Assembly: GCA_022828145.1 (NCBI GenBank)
Contig: JAJEJA010000036.1
Location: 1 to 62,653 of the forward strand
Source: Candidatus Poribacteria bacterium
GTDB lineage: Bacteria; Poribacteria; WGA-4E; WGA-3G
Length of the DNA stretch: 62,653 nucleotides
Direction of reading: 5' to 3'
The position numbers and the translations under genes were made by a program. The notes below the pieces were generated by a model. The model searched no databases, was not told the origin of the DNA, and saw only the letters and a program-made list of their open reading frames with translations. Positions 1 to 10,100 of this stretch are shown here, piece after piece (the stretch's first letter is position 1; every line of letters begins with the position of its first letter).

Positions 1-436
1 TACAATCCTTACGTGTTGGGTTTCGTGCCTCAACCCAACCTACATAATTTAGTCTGGACCGTCCACTAGAGGCGTTAATTTAGGGATTATCTGAGAGTTA
101 GGGATGCTCTTCAGTCCCGTAGGGACGATATGTTTATAGAAAAATGTGTACCCCACCCCTCTTCAGTCCCGTAGGGACGATATGTTTATATCAGGATGAG
201 CTACTACACATATCGTCCCTACGGGACTAAAGAGGGTTTGTATAACGTTTAACTATAAACATATCGTCCCTACGGGACTGAAGAGGGGTTCTGGCATTGA
301 AAATTCTTAACTTTATACCCGATGAATGCCATGCGCGCATTCACATCGTTGATTTATAGGTTTCGCTTCGCTCTACCCGACCTACAATATAGCACTTTAC
401 AAAGCACTTGTCTGAACCAGGGCTGAGGCTGAATGC
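1..436. repeat. Gene-free stretch packed with palindromic repeats (composite element, copy A)
   Basis: No gene is seen here. A GTTGGG/CCCAAC palindrome lies at 14-42. A composite element occupies about 72-320: a leader (GTTAATTTAGGGATTATCTG), two forward copies of a unit with the palindromic core GTCCCGTAGGGAC (114-126, 166-178), then two inverted copies (215-227, 266-278), each followed or preceded by GATATGTTTATA or its complement. A second palindrome (GAATGCC..GCATTC) is at 324-342, and a third repeat type (TAGGTTTCGCTTCGCTCTAC and onward) at 356-385. The mixed orientation and uneven spacing argue against a CRISPR array. Related copies occur near 47.5 kb and 59.6 kb. Confidence 0.85.
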
Positions 437-1078
437 TTAGTTCCCAAACTGTGTGCCGATACCGATTCTCAGTGAAAATTCGTTGAGAGGATCGTCTTCG
501 TCAGTAAGCATCAATCTGCTATATTGTCCTTCAAAACGCAAGACAAATGTCGGTTTTATCACAAACTGATACCCCACTCCAATTCCAACACTCGTAATAC
601 TTTCAGTATCATCAGAGTAGAAGAAGCCATCTAATTCTCCACTGAACTGTGTTAAGGATGCGCGTCCCATCAAGTATGGTGATGAAAGCGCATAATCGGT
701 GAGGAAAACCGCTGCACGTCCGCCGAGATGGAGTGTGGAGACAGTCTCTGTCTCTCTTTCACCCCAGTATTCCACGGATACCGATGTAGAACCGTAACTG
801 AATTCAGGACCGATACCGAACTGCTTCGTGGGATAAAACAGAGCATACAAGGCAGTTGGTGAAGAACTAATATCAAATAGTGCACCTGATGGTAACCGCG
901 TATAAGTCACGGTTGTATCGTCATCAGAATTCGTGGATCACATACGAGATATACCGAAGAGTGTTCCGAACTCAAAGTCGGTCGCGAATGCTGTAGGTGA
1001 TGAGAATGCTATTAAGGTTAGACAAAATAATGTGAGAATTGACACGAACTGTATACTGCTTACAAGACGTTTATTCAT
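437..1078 (-). pseudogene. Outer-membrane beta-barrel protein gene interrupted by one in-frame TGA
   Basis: An ATG at 1078 follows a good ribosome site (AAGGAAAC) and opens a signal peptide (MNKRLVSSIQFVSILTLF...) ending near the AFA of residues 30-32. The mature part starts TDFEFGTLFGISRM, then hits TGA at 940-938 (codon 47). The same frame continues without any shift for about 167 more residues of amphipathic strands typical of small barrels, for example GIGVGYQFVIKPTFVLRFEG and SLRIGIGTQF at the end. A GTG at 910 could restart translation but would give no signal peptide. The simplest reading is a recent nonsense mutation or a sequencing error. UGA decoding as selenocysteine is unlikely because no short stem-loop follows the codon. 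The exact barrel family is not recognised. Confidence 0.7.
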
Positions 1079-1214
1079 AACTGTTTCCTTTTTTATTAAT
1101 CGATGATGGAAATGCGTTAATACATTTTTCTGTTTAGTTTCCTATCAATATTATATACTTCATTTTTTTAAATTGCAAACTGGTTTGCTAAAGAAGAATG
1201 CGTAAAGTTATTGT

Positions 1215-1246
1215 TTAATAGTAGTAGGCACTCTCCGAGTGCCGTC
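1215..1246. repeat. Palindromic repeat of the TAGTAGTAGGCAC family
   Basis: The sequence TTAATAGTAGTAGGCACTC is followed by a complementary GAGTGCC arm (GGCACTC/GAGTGCC, 1228-1243). The same family recurs at 37622-37652 and as a tandem pair at 53547-53626. Here it lies just downstream of the WD40 gene, where it might protect or end a transcript, but no T-run follows. Confidence 0.75.
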
Positions 1247-1270
1247 TCTTCTGAAAAAAGGTGACAGACG

Positions 1271-3109
1271 CTACAACTTACTGCTATCCCTTATGGATAT
1301 GGCACCGTTCATACTGCTGATGATGAGTGTGTTCCCATCATTCGTCAACGTCAAACCTGTAATACCCCAATTGAGCGCACCGAACGGTGATCCTGTTGAA
1401 CCTGTTTCTACATCTATCATACGCAGAACTCCGTGCCTATCTCCTGTTATCAACTTTGTCCCATCACGATTGAATACTGTGTAGAAGTTTCTGTGGAATG
1501 TAAACCTGATCTTTTTGTTCTGTTCCCCTGTCCTGACATCCCAAAGATAAATCTCTGATATACCGTTGGATACCGCGAGTGTTTTACCGTCCATAGTGAA
1601 ACAGATGTCCTCAATACTGCCTTGAATACCCTTAAAAACATGGGGTCTCTCACCTGTATCAACAGGAAACAGCCTTACAATCAACGCATTACTGTAGGCA
1701 ATTGCGATGGTCGTCCCATCAGGACTAAACTGAAGTTTAGAAACGTTACGCGTAATCGGCCTTATCGTTCGCTTAAGCTCTGCTGTATCTGTATTCCAAA
1801 GACGAATGATGTGATCTTCACATGCGGTTGCGATAGTGTGTCCATCAGGACTGAATGCGATATGCGTGATAGGATGGGTGTAACCTTTGAATTCATTGAT
1901 GCGTTTTCCAGTGTCAGCATGCCACGTCATCAGGTTGCCGTGATCTGCAGCGGTTGCGAATATGTGCTCGTTGGGATGAATAGCGATGCATCTGACGCTA
2001 TTGAATGTCTCGGTGTTGTAGACTTTCAGGTTTTTTCCTGTGGTAACATCCCATAGACTCACGACTCCCCCGACGGTTTTGGTGATAATTGTTTTGCCAT
2101 TGATGCCAGTGTCATAGTCTGTGAAGTGGCCGAGATGTTCGTGGAAAACATGCACCTCTTTACCTGATGCAATGTTCCAGATACGGATTGTTCCGTCTTG
2201 GCTCCCGCTTGCAATAGTGCGTAGGTCCGGACTGAATGCAAGGGCAATGACAGCCCTTGAATGACCCGTGATGGTCTTGATAGGTGTACCTGCTTCTACG
2301 AACCATAAGTGGATTGTACCATCTATACAACCAGCAGCAACAGCACTGCTATCTGGGCTGAATGCGATTTTGTAGACAGCGTTCATTTTGCCTTTCATCA
2401 CGAGTGACAACATACCTGTATTGAAATCGTATATACGAATACTCTCATCAAGACTTGCGCTCGCTAATGTATTGCCATCTGGACTGAAGGCAATGCTAGT
2501 CAACGGCATAGTGTGTGCTTCCATTTGATGTATGATCTTTTCATTCTGTGGATCCCATATCCTTATTATAGTATCCGTATTTCCAGCTGCAATGATAGGT
2601 TGGACTGGGTGGTAATCGATGGATGTGTAATATTCCACGCCTTGATCGATTCTACCGAAGAAGTTGCTTCTATTTCCTGTTCTGATGTCCCACGTCTTGA
2701 TGTACCCATCTTGTGAAGCGACGGCAATCGTATCCATCTTCGCGTTAATGGCTATAGAGAGGCATTGAGTCTTATTGTCAATTTGCTTTTTATGTTGCAA
2801 TGTGTTGGCATCCCAGACATAAATGCCACCTTTCATATCTCCTTCCACGAATGTGTTTCCATCGGTACTGATGTCAATGCAAGTAATCCATCTGTTCTTA
2901 TCTGTGTGGATTGGGATGTTCTCATAGTTGATGGCATCGTAAATCTTGACACCCATTGTTGTTGCGACAACGAGTTTTGTACCATCTGCGACATAAGCAA
3001 TGTCGGTGATTCCCCCTTTACCGAGTTGGATAGACGGATCTTGTGCAATGCTGGATGTTGCTGTGAAAATGATGATGAGAAGAATAGGTATGAGTGTACA
3101 CTTTTTCAC
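1271..3109 (-). CDS. Secreted WD40-repeat protein with about 14 blades
   Basis: Starts at GTG 3109 behind AAAGGTGG. Residues 1-22 form a signal peptide (KKCTLIPILLIIIFTATSSIA). The rest is a continuous series of WD40 units; the strand-d signatures IYVWD, IKTWD, IRIWD, IRIYD, IRIWN, VSLWD, IRLWN and IYLWD and the recurring FSPDGxTIA phrase can be counted to about 14, enough for two seven-bladed propellers. No other domain is visible, so it is probably a periplasmic or surface protein-interaction scaffold. The partner is unknown. It is divergent from the ABC importer genes that begin at 3400 and does not obviously belong with them. Confidence 0.88.
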   Translation of the reverse strand: MKKCTLIPILLIIIFTATSSIAQDPSIQLGKGGITDIAYVADGTKLVVATTMGVKIYDAINYENIPIHTDKNRWITCIDISTDGNTFVEGDMKGGIYVWDANTLQHKKQIDNKTQCLSIAINAKMDTIAVASQDGYIKTWDIRTGNRSNFFGRIDQGVEYYTSIDYHPVQPIIAAGNTDTIIRIWDPQNEKIIHQMEAHTMPLTSIAFSPDGNTLASASLDESIRIYDFNTGMLSLVMKGKMNAVYKIAFSPDSSAVAAGCIDGTIHLWFVEAGTPIKTITGHSRAVIALAFSPDLRTIASGSQDGTIRIWNIASGKEVHVFHEHLGHFTDYDTGINGKTIITKTVGGVVSLWDVTTGKNLKVYNTETFNSVRCIAIHPNEHIFATAADHGNLMTWHADTGKRINEFKGYTHPITHIAFSPDGHTIATACEDHIIRLWNTDTAELKRTIRPITRNVSKLQFSPDGTTIAIAYSNALIVRLFPVDTGERPHVFKGIQGSIEDICFTMDGKTLAVSNGISEIYLWDVRTGEQNKKIRFTFHRNFYTVFNRDGTKLITGDRHGVLRMIDVETGSTGSPFGALNWGITGLTLTNDGNTLIISSMNGAISIRDSSKL

Positions 3110-3242
3110 TGTTTTTGCCCACCTTTAACGGATCGTTTTCTCACTGTTTTAACGCGAGTTTGATAATTAGAAAGTGTTTTTATGCCGGCTCTCACAAATT
3201 ATACGACTTCTCACTTGTTTTCTCAAGTTTTTTGTTTTTCGT

Positions 3243-3271
3243 TTGACAACGTAAAGCATATATCTTATACT
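3243..3271 (+). promoter_or_regulatory. Sigma-70-type promoter for the ABC importer operon
   Basis: TTGACA at 3243-3248 and TATACT at 3266-3271 are separated by 17 bases. Transcription would start near 3279, leaving a leader of about 120 bases before the ATG at 3400. I see no known riboswitch in that leader. Confidence 0.65.
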
Positions 3272-3399
3272 TAACCTGAAGATTGTTGAGCCTATTGACC
3301 ACATAAACCTGACATGTGACTACATAATCAGAAACTGGAAAACAACCGAAACGGTATAAGAATTGAGAATTGTTCCAAATTTTCAAACTATAGGTGTAA

Positions 3400-5010
3400 A
3401 TGGAAACAGAATACATCCTTGAACTTCAGAATGTCACCAAAACGTTTGGACAACTTGTTGCTGTAGATGACATTAGTTTTCAGTTACACACAGGTGAAAT
3501 ACATGCCATTTTAGGTGAGAACGGGGCTGGAAAGTCCACTCTTATGAATCTCATCTATGGACTCTATCAACCCACGCATGGACAGATCTTCATCTCCGGG
3601 CAATTAAAACATTTGCAATCTCCGCGTGATGCTATTGCTAACGGACTTGGTATGGTACATCAACATTTCATGCTGGTTGACAACCTGACCGTTGCTGAAA
3701 ATATAGCACTCTACCTGTCTCACTTTTCTACAGACAAAAAAAACTCACAACTGATTCAATCTGAAGTGGATCACCCATTAAAATTCAATGAAAAAGAGTC
3801 TAAAATTAGCTCCAATTTTGTTAAATGGCGCTTTAAAATGGATGAAGCGATCCAACTCACAGAAACACTCTCACAGAAATTTGACATGACCGTTGATCCA
3901 CACCCACGTGTTGGTAGTCTATCTGTTGGATTGAAACAACGGGTAGAAATCTTGAAAGCACTTGCAGTTGATGCGCGTATTCTTATACTTGACGAACCTA
4001 CAGCGGTACTAAGTCCGCAGGAGGTTAAGAACTTTTTTCAGATATTGTATACGCTACAAGAAGACAATAGAACGGTCATTTTCATTAGTCATAAAATGAA
4101 AGAGGTCTTGGAAATCAGTGATAGGATAACAGTTCTAAGGCTTGGAAAGAAAGTGTACACCGGAAAAACAGGGGATCTCTCCGCTCAAGAACTCGTGAGA
4201 GAAATGCTTGGAGAGGAACTGTCAGATATTCATAAGAAAAAAAGTAAGGTAATTGACGAACCTGTGCTGCGTATTTCAGATCTGTCCGTTAAGGGGAGTC
4301 AGGAAGAAGTCGCAGTCAACAATGTATCAATGGAAACATATCGGGGTGAAATTGTCGGAGTCGCAGGTGTTGATGGGAATGGACAGAAGGAATTTGCCGA
4401 GTCTATTATGGGGTTACAGCCTATAACAGCGGGCACTGTCCAGATATTAGGTAAACACACAACCAGCACAGAAAGTATTCGCAGAAATGGGGTTGCTTAT
4501 GTTCCAGAAGATAGACGCACAACGGGAATAATCGGCACATTTTCTATTGCGGACAATCTTATGTTAAATATCTCTCATTTTGAGCGTGTAGCACGCCACG
4601 GCATAATCGCTCAGAATGTAAAATACACTACTGCTGAAAATATGATCAAAACTTACGACATCCGACCCCCAAACCCTAATCTATCCGTATCAGCACTGTC
4701 AGGCGGAAACCAACAAAAGGTCGTTATTGCAAGAGAACTGTCAACAGATCCAGAACTACTCGTTGCTGTTAATCCAACGCGTGGATTGGATATTAGTGCT
4801 GCCCAATTTGTACATCAAGCACTGCTTCAACAGCGTGATAATGAGAAATCAGTACTATTGATCTCAACTGAGTTAGAGGAAGTACTGCAATTGAGTGATC
4901 GCTTGTTTGTCATGTCAAGAGGAAACCTAATTGAAGCTACAGATTATAGAGACAGTATAGAAGCGATCGGATTACTAATGATGGGAGAACGTATTCCAAA
5001 TGAACTATAG
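3400..5010 (+). CDS. ABC transporter ATPase, nucleoside / simple-sugar type (YufO/RbsA-like)
   Basis: This 536-residue protein carries two ABC cassettes, as in the RbsA/YufO group that energises uptake of nucleosides or simple sugars. Cassette 1 has Walker A GENGAGKST (39-47), HQHF (87-90), signature LSVGLKQ (174-180) and Walker B ILILDEP (194-200). Cassette 2 has a degenerate Walker A (GVDGNGQKEF) but a sound signature, LSGGNQQKV. Residues about 107-148 form a charged, Lys/Ser-rich insertion not usual in the family, which explains a length above the usual ~510. The gene overlaps the next permease by 11 bases, so the two are translationally coupled. Neighbouring YufP- and YufQ-like permeases favour a nucleoside substrate. 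No BMP-type binding lipoprotein is encoded here. Confidence 0.9.
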   Translation: METEYILELQNVTKTFGQLVAVDDISFQLHTGEIHAILGENGAGKSTLMNLIYGLYQPTHGQIFISGQLKHLQSPRDAIANGLGMVHQHFMLVDNLTVAENIALYLSHFSTDKKNSQLIQSEVDHPLKFNEKESKISSNFVKWRFKMDEAIQLTETLSQKFDMTVDPHPRVGSLSVGLKQRVEILKALAVDARILILDEPTAVLSPQEVKNFFQILYTLQEDNRTVIFISHKMKEVLEISDRITVLRLGKKVYTGKTGDLSAQELVREMLGEELSDIHKKKSKVIDEPVLRISDLSVKGSQEEVAVNNVSMETYRGEIVGVAGVDGNGQKEFAESIMGLQPITAGTVQILGKHTTSTESIRRNGVAYVPEDRRTTGIIGTFSIADNLMLNISHFERVARHGIIAQNVKYTTAENMIKTYDIRPPNPNLSVSALSGGNQQKVVIARELSTDPELLVAVNPTRGLDISAAQFVHQALLQQRDNEKSVLLISTELEEVLQLSDRLFVMSRGNLIEATDYRDSIEAIGLLMMGERIPNEL

Positions 5011-6091
5011 TTCTGTGATTGAGGGTAATTCACATATTAAGAATTGGCCGCATCTCAAAAATTGGGTTCTTATGCCACTGTTGATATTGATTTGTGCCTT
5101 CCTGACCAACGCAATTGTTATTTTTTTCTGTGGTTACAATCCCATAAGAACTTATATCGCAGCACTTAATGTTAGCTTCGGGTCTCCCAGCGGTATTGGT
5201 GAGACTTTGGTGAAAAGCACACCTTTTCTGATGACAGGTCTTTCTGTGGCAATTGCCTTCAGGTGTGGTATCTGGAACATTGGTGCTGAAGGACAGTTTC
5301 TTTTAGGAGCATTGGCAGCAACATGGTTCGGTACGAAGTTGGCAGCATACCTACCCCATACCGCCTGGATCGGTATACCGATAGGCATCGGATTTTCGAT
5401 TGTAGCAGGAGGTATGTGTGGTTTAATTTCTGCTGTCTTAAAGATCACCCGTGGTGTCAATGAGGTAATTAGCACCATCATGTTAAACTACATAGCGATC
5501 AATTTAGTAAGTGCTATGGTTGATGGGGGACCCTTACAGGAAGCAGCAAAAACAGGTTCGCAAAGCAATCCTCTTTACGAATGGGTTAAACTGCCGAGAT
5601 TGTTCGAACCACACCGTATTCATCCGGGGATCATCCTGGCAGTAATTTTGGCTGTAGTTTTGACTTATGTATTGTTCAGAACGACTTTTGGTTATCGACT
5701 TCGTGCTGTAGGTGAGGGGCCTGAAGCAGCACAGGCTGCAGGCATATCCATTACACGAAATACACTTTATGTGTTTTTCTTGAGTGGTGCACTTGCAGGT
5801 CTTGGCGGAGCAATAGAGCTGATGGCTCTTGCACCACACTTGACAAAAAACTTCTCTCCTGGTTATGGGTACACAGCCATTGCAGTTGCTCTGTTGGCAA
5901 GATTAAACCCTCTTGCAACTGTAGCATCTGCCCTATTATTTGGTGCACTCACACAAGGTGCATTTGGAATGGAAGCCGAAGTTGGTATCTCTGGTAAAAT
6001 AACCTGGATGATGCAGGCGATAATTTTAATGTTTGTCGTTGCTGCTACATCCCTAAACTATTTCCAATCAAAACGGTCTTCTGAATCGTAG
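5000..6091 (+). CDS. ABC transporter permease, YufP-like (nucleoside type)
   Basis: Hydrophobic 363-residue membrane protein of the BPD_transp_2 permease family. The family motif around FRCGIWNIGAEGQFLLGA (about residues 88-105) is intact, and EGPEAAQAAGISITRNTLYV is the usual EAA-like cytoplasmic loop for docking to the ATPase. Its ATG at 5000 lies inside the 3' end of the ATPase gene. Together with the 6182 permease it should form the heterodimeric inner-membrane channel. Substrate specificity cannot be read from the sequence; purine or pyrimidine nucleosides are the best guess from the family. Confidence 0.9.
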   Translation: MNYSSVIEGNSHIKNWPHLKNWVLMPLLILICAFLTNAIVIFFCGYNPIRTYIAALNVSFGSPSGIGETLVKSTPFLMTGLSVAIAFRCGIWNIGAEGQFLLGALAATWFGTKLAAYLPHTAWIGIPIGIGFSIVAGGMCGLISAVLKITRGVNEVISTIMLNYIAINLVSAMVDGGPLQEAAKTGSQSNPLYEWVKLPRLFEPHRIHPGIILAVILAVVLTYVLFRTTFGYRLRAVGEGPEAAQAAGISITRNTLYVFFLSGALAGLGGAIELMALAPHLTKNFSPGYGYTAIAVALLARLNPLATVASALLFGALTQGAFGMEAEVGISGKITWMMQAIILMFVVAATSLNYFQSKRSSES

Positions 6092-6181
6092 GAGGCCAGT
6101 TAACATACTTCTGGCCGATTCTCGATTCTTTGGTTGTAATTTGATAGGATAGATCTGAGATTACAAAGGAAAACATTAAAA

Positions 6182-7144
6182 GTGCTTCTTGAAGAGACCC
6201 TTGCAGCAACTATCAACGCAGCAACGCCACTATTACTTGCAGCTTTAGGTGAAGTGATTTCGCAACGTTCAGGTGTGATCAACATCGGCATTGAGGGAAT
6301 GATGTTGATGGGTGCTCTGTGTGGGATGACTGCTTCATTTTATACATCAGGTATTCCCTTAATCGCACCGTGGTTTGGTCCGTGTGTTGGAATGTTGGCT
6401 GCAGGTTTGGCAGGACTTGTCACTGCCGGTATTTTTGCATTTCTGGCGATAAAATTACGAGGCGATCAAATTATCATCGGCACTGCAATCACACTCTTTG
6501 CATTAGGTTTTACGCAAGTGGTATATCAACGTCTTTTTGGTAGCACTGGTAGTCCGAAGTCTGTCCCATATTTTCAAGAATTCGAACTTCCAATACTCTC
6601 AAAGATACCCCTGATCGGTCAAGCACTATTTTCACACAACATCATCGTTTATCTATCTATGGCACTCGTTCCGTGTGTGTACTTTTTTCTTTTTCATACG
6701 CAACCGGGTTTGCGAGTTCGGGCCTGCGGCGAACATCCGAAAGCAATATCTACTTTCGGTTCAAACGTTGTTAAGTTAAGGTCAATGTGTCTGTTGTTTG
6801 CAGGCTTTATGGCCGGAATAGGCGGTGGTTATCTTTCACTTGCAGATGTTCCAATCTTCACACCGGGTATGACTGCCGGTCGAGGCTTTACAGCATTAGC
6901 AATCGTCATTTTTGGTAAGTGGCATCCAATAAAGGTATTCGGTGCAGCACTACTGTTTGGACTCGGATTTGCTCTTGACGCACTATTTCAAGCGTCAGGA
7001 TGGGAGATTCAATATCAGTGGTTTCTGATGCTACCTTATGTGTTATGTCTAATCGTCTTAACCGCCAGCTCGTATAAAAAAGTCAACTTTTATGGAGGGC
7101 AAGCCCCTCTCTCATTAGGCAAACCATACAACCCTTCAGCATAG
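6182..7144 (+). CDS. ABC transporter permease, YufQ-like (nucleoside type)
   Basis: Second channel subunit, 320 residues, with the related motif QRSGVINIGIEGMMLMGAL near residues 28-46 and about eight hydrophobic segments. Translation begins at GTG 6182; AAAGGA at 6165-6170 is the likely ribosome site although the spacing is long. The EAA-like loop reads CGEHPKAISTFGSNVVKLR. It is the last gene of the importer operon and converges on tamA with only 35 bases between the stops. No terminator hairpin is apparent in that gap. Confidence 0.88.
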   Translation: MLLEETLAATINAATPLLLAALGEVISQRSGVINIGIEGMMLMGALCGMTASFYTSGIPLIAPWFGPCVGMLAAGLAGLVTAGIFAFLAIKLRGDQIIIGTAITLFALGFTQVVYQRLFGSTGSPKSVPYFQEFELPILSKIPLIGQALFSHNIIVYLSMALVPCVYFFLFHTQPGLRVRACGEHPKAISTFGSNVVKLRSMCLLFAGFMAGIGGGYLSLADVPIFTPGMTAGRGFTALAIVIFGKWHPIKVFGAALLFGLGFALDALFQASGWEIQYQWFLMLPYVLCLIVLTASSYKKVNFYGGQAPLSLGKPYNPSA

Positions 7145-7179
7145 TAGTCTGTTTATACCAACTTGTAAAATTGAGGCAA

Positions 7180-10100
7180 CTAAAATGTACTACCCACTCG
7201 TAGATAAATTGAATTCGTCGGAACATCCTGTAGTGAAATAAGAGGATAGGCGTAATCAATTCCTCCAATCAGGGGACCAATATGCAAACGTATACCTATG
7301 CCAACTGAGGATGGTAACCGTTCATATTGTATATCTTGAACGGAATTCCACACATTCCCAGAATCAAAGAAAACAATACCTCGAATAGGATCAAATATTG
7401 GAAATCTCAATTCTGTATTAAAGATAAACTGTAGATTACCACGATGTTTCCCGGTGCTATCCGCGGGTCCCAAGCCTCTATCTTGATAGCCGCGGACTGT
7501 GGTACTGCCTCCAGCCCAGAATCTCTCAAATGAGATCAGTTCTGTGCCCCCGTCATTTCCGCTGTCTGTCTGTAGTCCTGTTGTGATTCCTAAACGGAGT
7601 GCGGTAGCCAGCACAAGACCGAAATCAATTAGTTGTCTATAATAGCGTGTGTCAGTGCCAGTCTTGATAAAACTACTTTCCCCCCCTAAGAATCTTCCTG
7701 CATATTCAATTGTAACTTCATTTAACGTGCCTCTTATAGGGCTCAATTTTGGGAACGTACTATCTTGACTCCACAAGAGTGTAAGACTACTGACAGTCGT
7801 TGATGATTGCGGATGAATTGCTGCAATTGATGTATCCCTTAAATACCGAAAACTATATTGCAGGTTAAGTCTTTGATATTCCATCAACTTCCTATTGATA
7901 CTAAAACTGCCTTGTAATGCTCTAACATCATCATCCTCCTCTAATTTCCTACCTAAGAACTGAACACTACCACTTGTTCTACCAATTAACCACGGTTCAG
8001 TAAGTGTGGTATCATATAAATATCCAAGGGTCCCCCACCTGGCTCGCAATCTAAATAACATATTGCGTCTGAAGAGGTTCCTATGGGTAAGTGCAATTGT
8101 ACCCCTGGGTCCGTCCGAAGAACTATAACCGAGACTTGTTCCATAGGAACCTGGTTTGCGTTTATCAAGTCGTATCTCTACATCTTCAATCCTTGCTGTT
8201 TTATGTTTATGGGCGGACGCATCAATTTGCGTATTTTCTGCATCTATGAGATGTGGGTTACTACCAATAGTTGGTTGTTGGTATCTTTCCCAGCGAATTC
8301 CAGGTTCAAATATCCCAGTACTATAGAGATGCTGGATTGCTGTGTTCAATTTACCTAATGAAAACAGTTTACCCGAAAGATGAGATACCTCTCGATTCAG
8401 TACAAAAGGTCTAACACCTGGATCCCCATGAAAATAAAAATTTCCGAATTGGAACCGATCCCCCTCATCAATCTCAATATGAAGCACTCCATGTTCATAC
8501 ACTTCTAAATTATTCAACTGTTGTCTGAGCGTAAATCTTGCATTACCAGGGGTATCTTGCATGCTCCACTCAGTACCAATTTTTGCAATTGAAGCGTCAG
8601 ATAACTGAAGTTTAGACTGATTAAATGCCGCCCGTAATTCACTCGGTACTATACTGGCATCTAACTGTCTCGTAAAATTTCCTTCTATAGCAAAAACTGG
8701 GTTGATAGACTTTGGGACATATTCAATTTTGGCTATTTTAACCTCAACATAACCGAGTTCTTGATAAGCTTTAAGAATAGCGTTCTCATAATTCTTCTTG
8801 AATAGACGCGCGTTTGGAATGGGAGGGGTCATAGGTAATGTCCTAAACAGTGAATCAGAATCTATTACACTATTACCAGAAAAGATACATCGAAAAATCA
8901 CCTCCTTGTAAGGTTCGGTAATACTTAGTCTTATCAAGGTTTTTCCTATACGACTGTTCTCTACATCTTGTTTTACAAGTTCGTGACTTATTGAGACCTC
9001 AGGATATCCCGCCTTCTCATACAATAATTTCAATCTTTGTTTATCTTTCTCAAGTGTCTGTTCAGAAAAGTAACTCCGTTCAGAAAAGAATCGTCGTAAG
9101 ATATTTCCTGAAAAGAATTTAACGGGTTTAGATTCCATTTCTCTAAGTAATTCACTGTCCGTAAATGCTTCGTTTCCAATGAACTCGATTTTATCTACAA
9201 TATAACGTGTGCCAAGTTTTATAATGAATTGAATATGTAGGGGTGAGTTCGTTAGTTTTTGTAGTTTAACTTCGGTGCCATTATATCCCTTAGCTTTAAA
9301 ATGTGCATCTACTATTTGTATCCAATAGGACTGATCATTGATGAGCTGTATTATTTTACTACGCAGCTGCTCTTTCTCAGATTCAACCCTTCTATTTCTA
9401 ATTTTAGCAAGTAAATTCAACAAAACAGATTCTCGAAAAATCGGTTTGCCTTTCTCATCAACAAAATCGATCAGTAGTTGAATCCCTTCGTCTATATTGA
9501 TTTTGAGTAGTTCCTTCTCTGGATCATACGATGTAGTAATTCTCGTGCTTGGATAATACTTTTTACGATAGAGTTCATTGATTCTATTCAGACTATTGTT
9601 AACTAATTTCTTCTGATAGATTTTCCCTACCAGAGTATGACATAATTCATCGATACGTCCTGTAAAAATAGCGGTATTTCCCGAAATTTGTATCTCCCTG
9701 ATGTATGATGGAAAACCTAAGTCTATATGAAATCTAACATTCCCAGCAGCCTGATCTATACTCCTTTCAACTATGGCAGAAAAATAACCGAATTCACTAC
9801 AAAGTTGTTTCATAATGTTGGTATCTTGCTGAACAGTTGTATCAGTATAGATATCTCCAGATCTCAGTTTTATTGAATTGCTAGTCTTTCGCTTGAATTC
9901 ATCTGACAATTTACCTGTTATCTCTATATTTTGAACGCGCCAGGCACTCTGAAGTTCATATTTTAACACAATTCCCCGAGGCGTTGTGTCAATAGAAACC
10001 TTAATCTGTGCGTATTCCTGTAGTGCATAAAGAGATATAACGCTCTGTTGAATAGCATAACGAGAGAACTGCCATTTATTTTGGCTGGCAACTTCAATTC

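Noticed and set aside
107..278. CRISPR array
   Set aside because: Units are in both orientations with unequal gaps, the core is a palindrome, and no cas gene is near.
938..940. Selenocysteine codon in the outer-membrane barrel gene
   Set aside because: No compact stem-loop follows within 40 bases, unlike selD, and no redox motif surrounds the codon.
5152..5948. Minus-strand open frames inside the permease gene
   Set aside because: They overlap a well-supported membrane protein on the other strand and lack ribosome sites or recognisable domains.
7145..7179. Bidirectional terminator between the converging permease and tamA genes
   Set aside because: No stable hairpin is found in the short gap.
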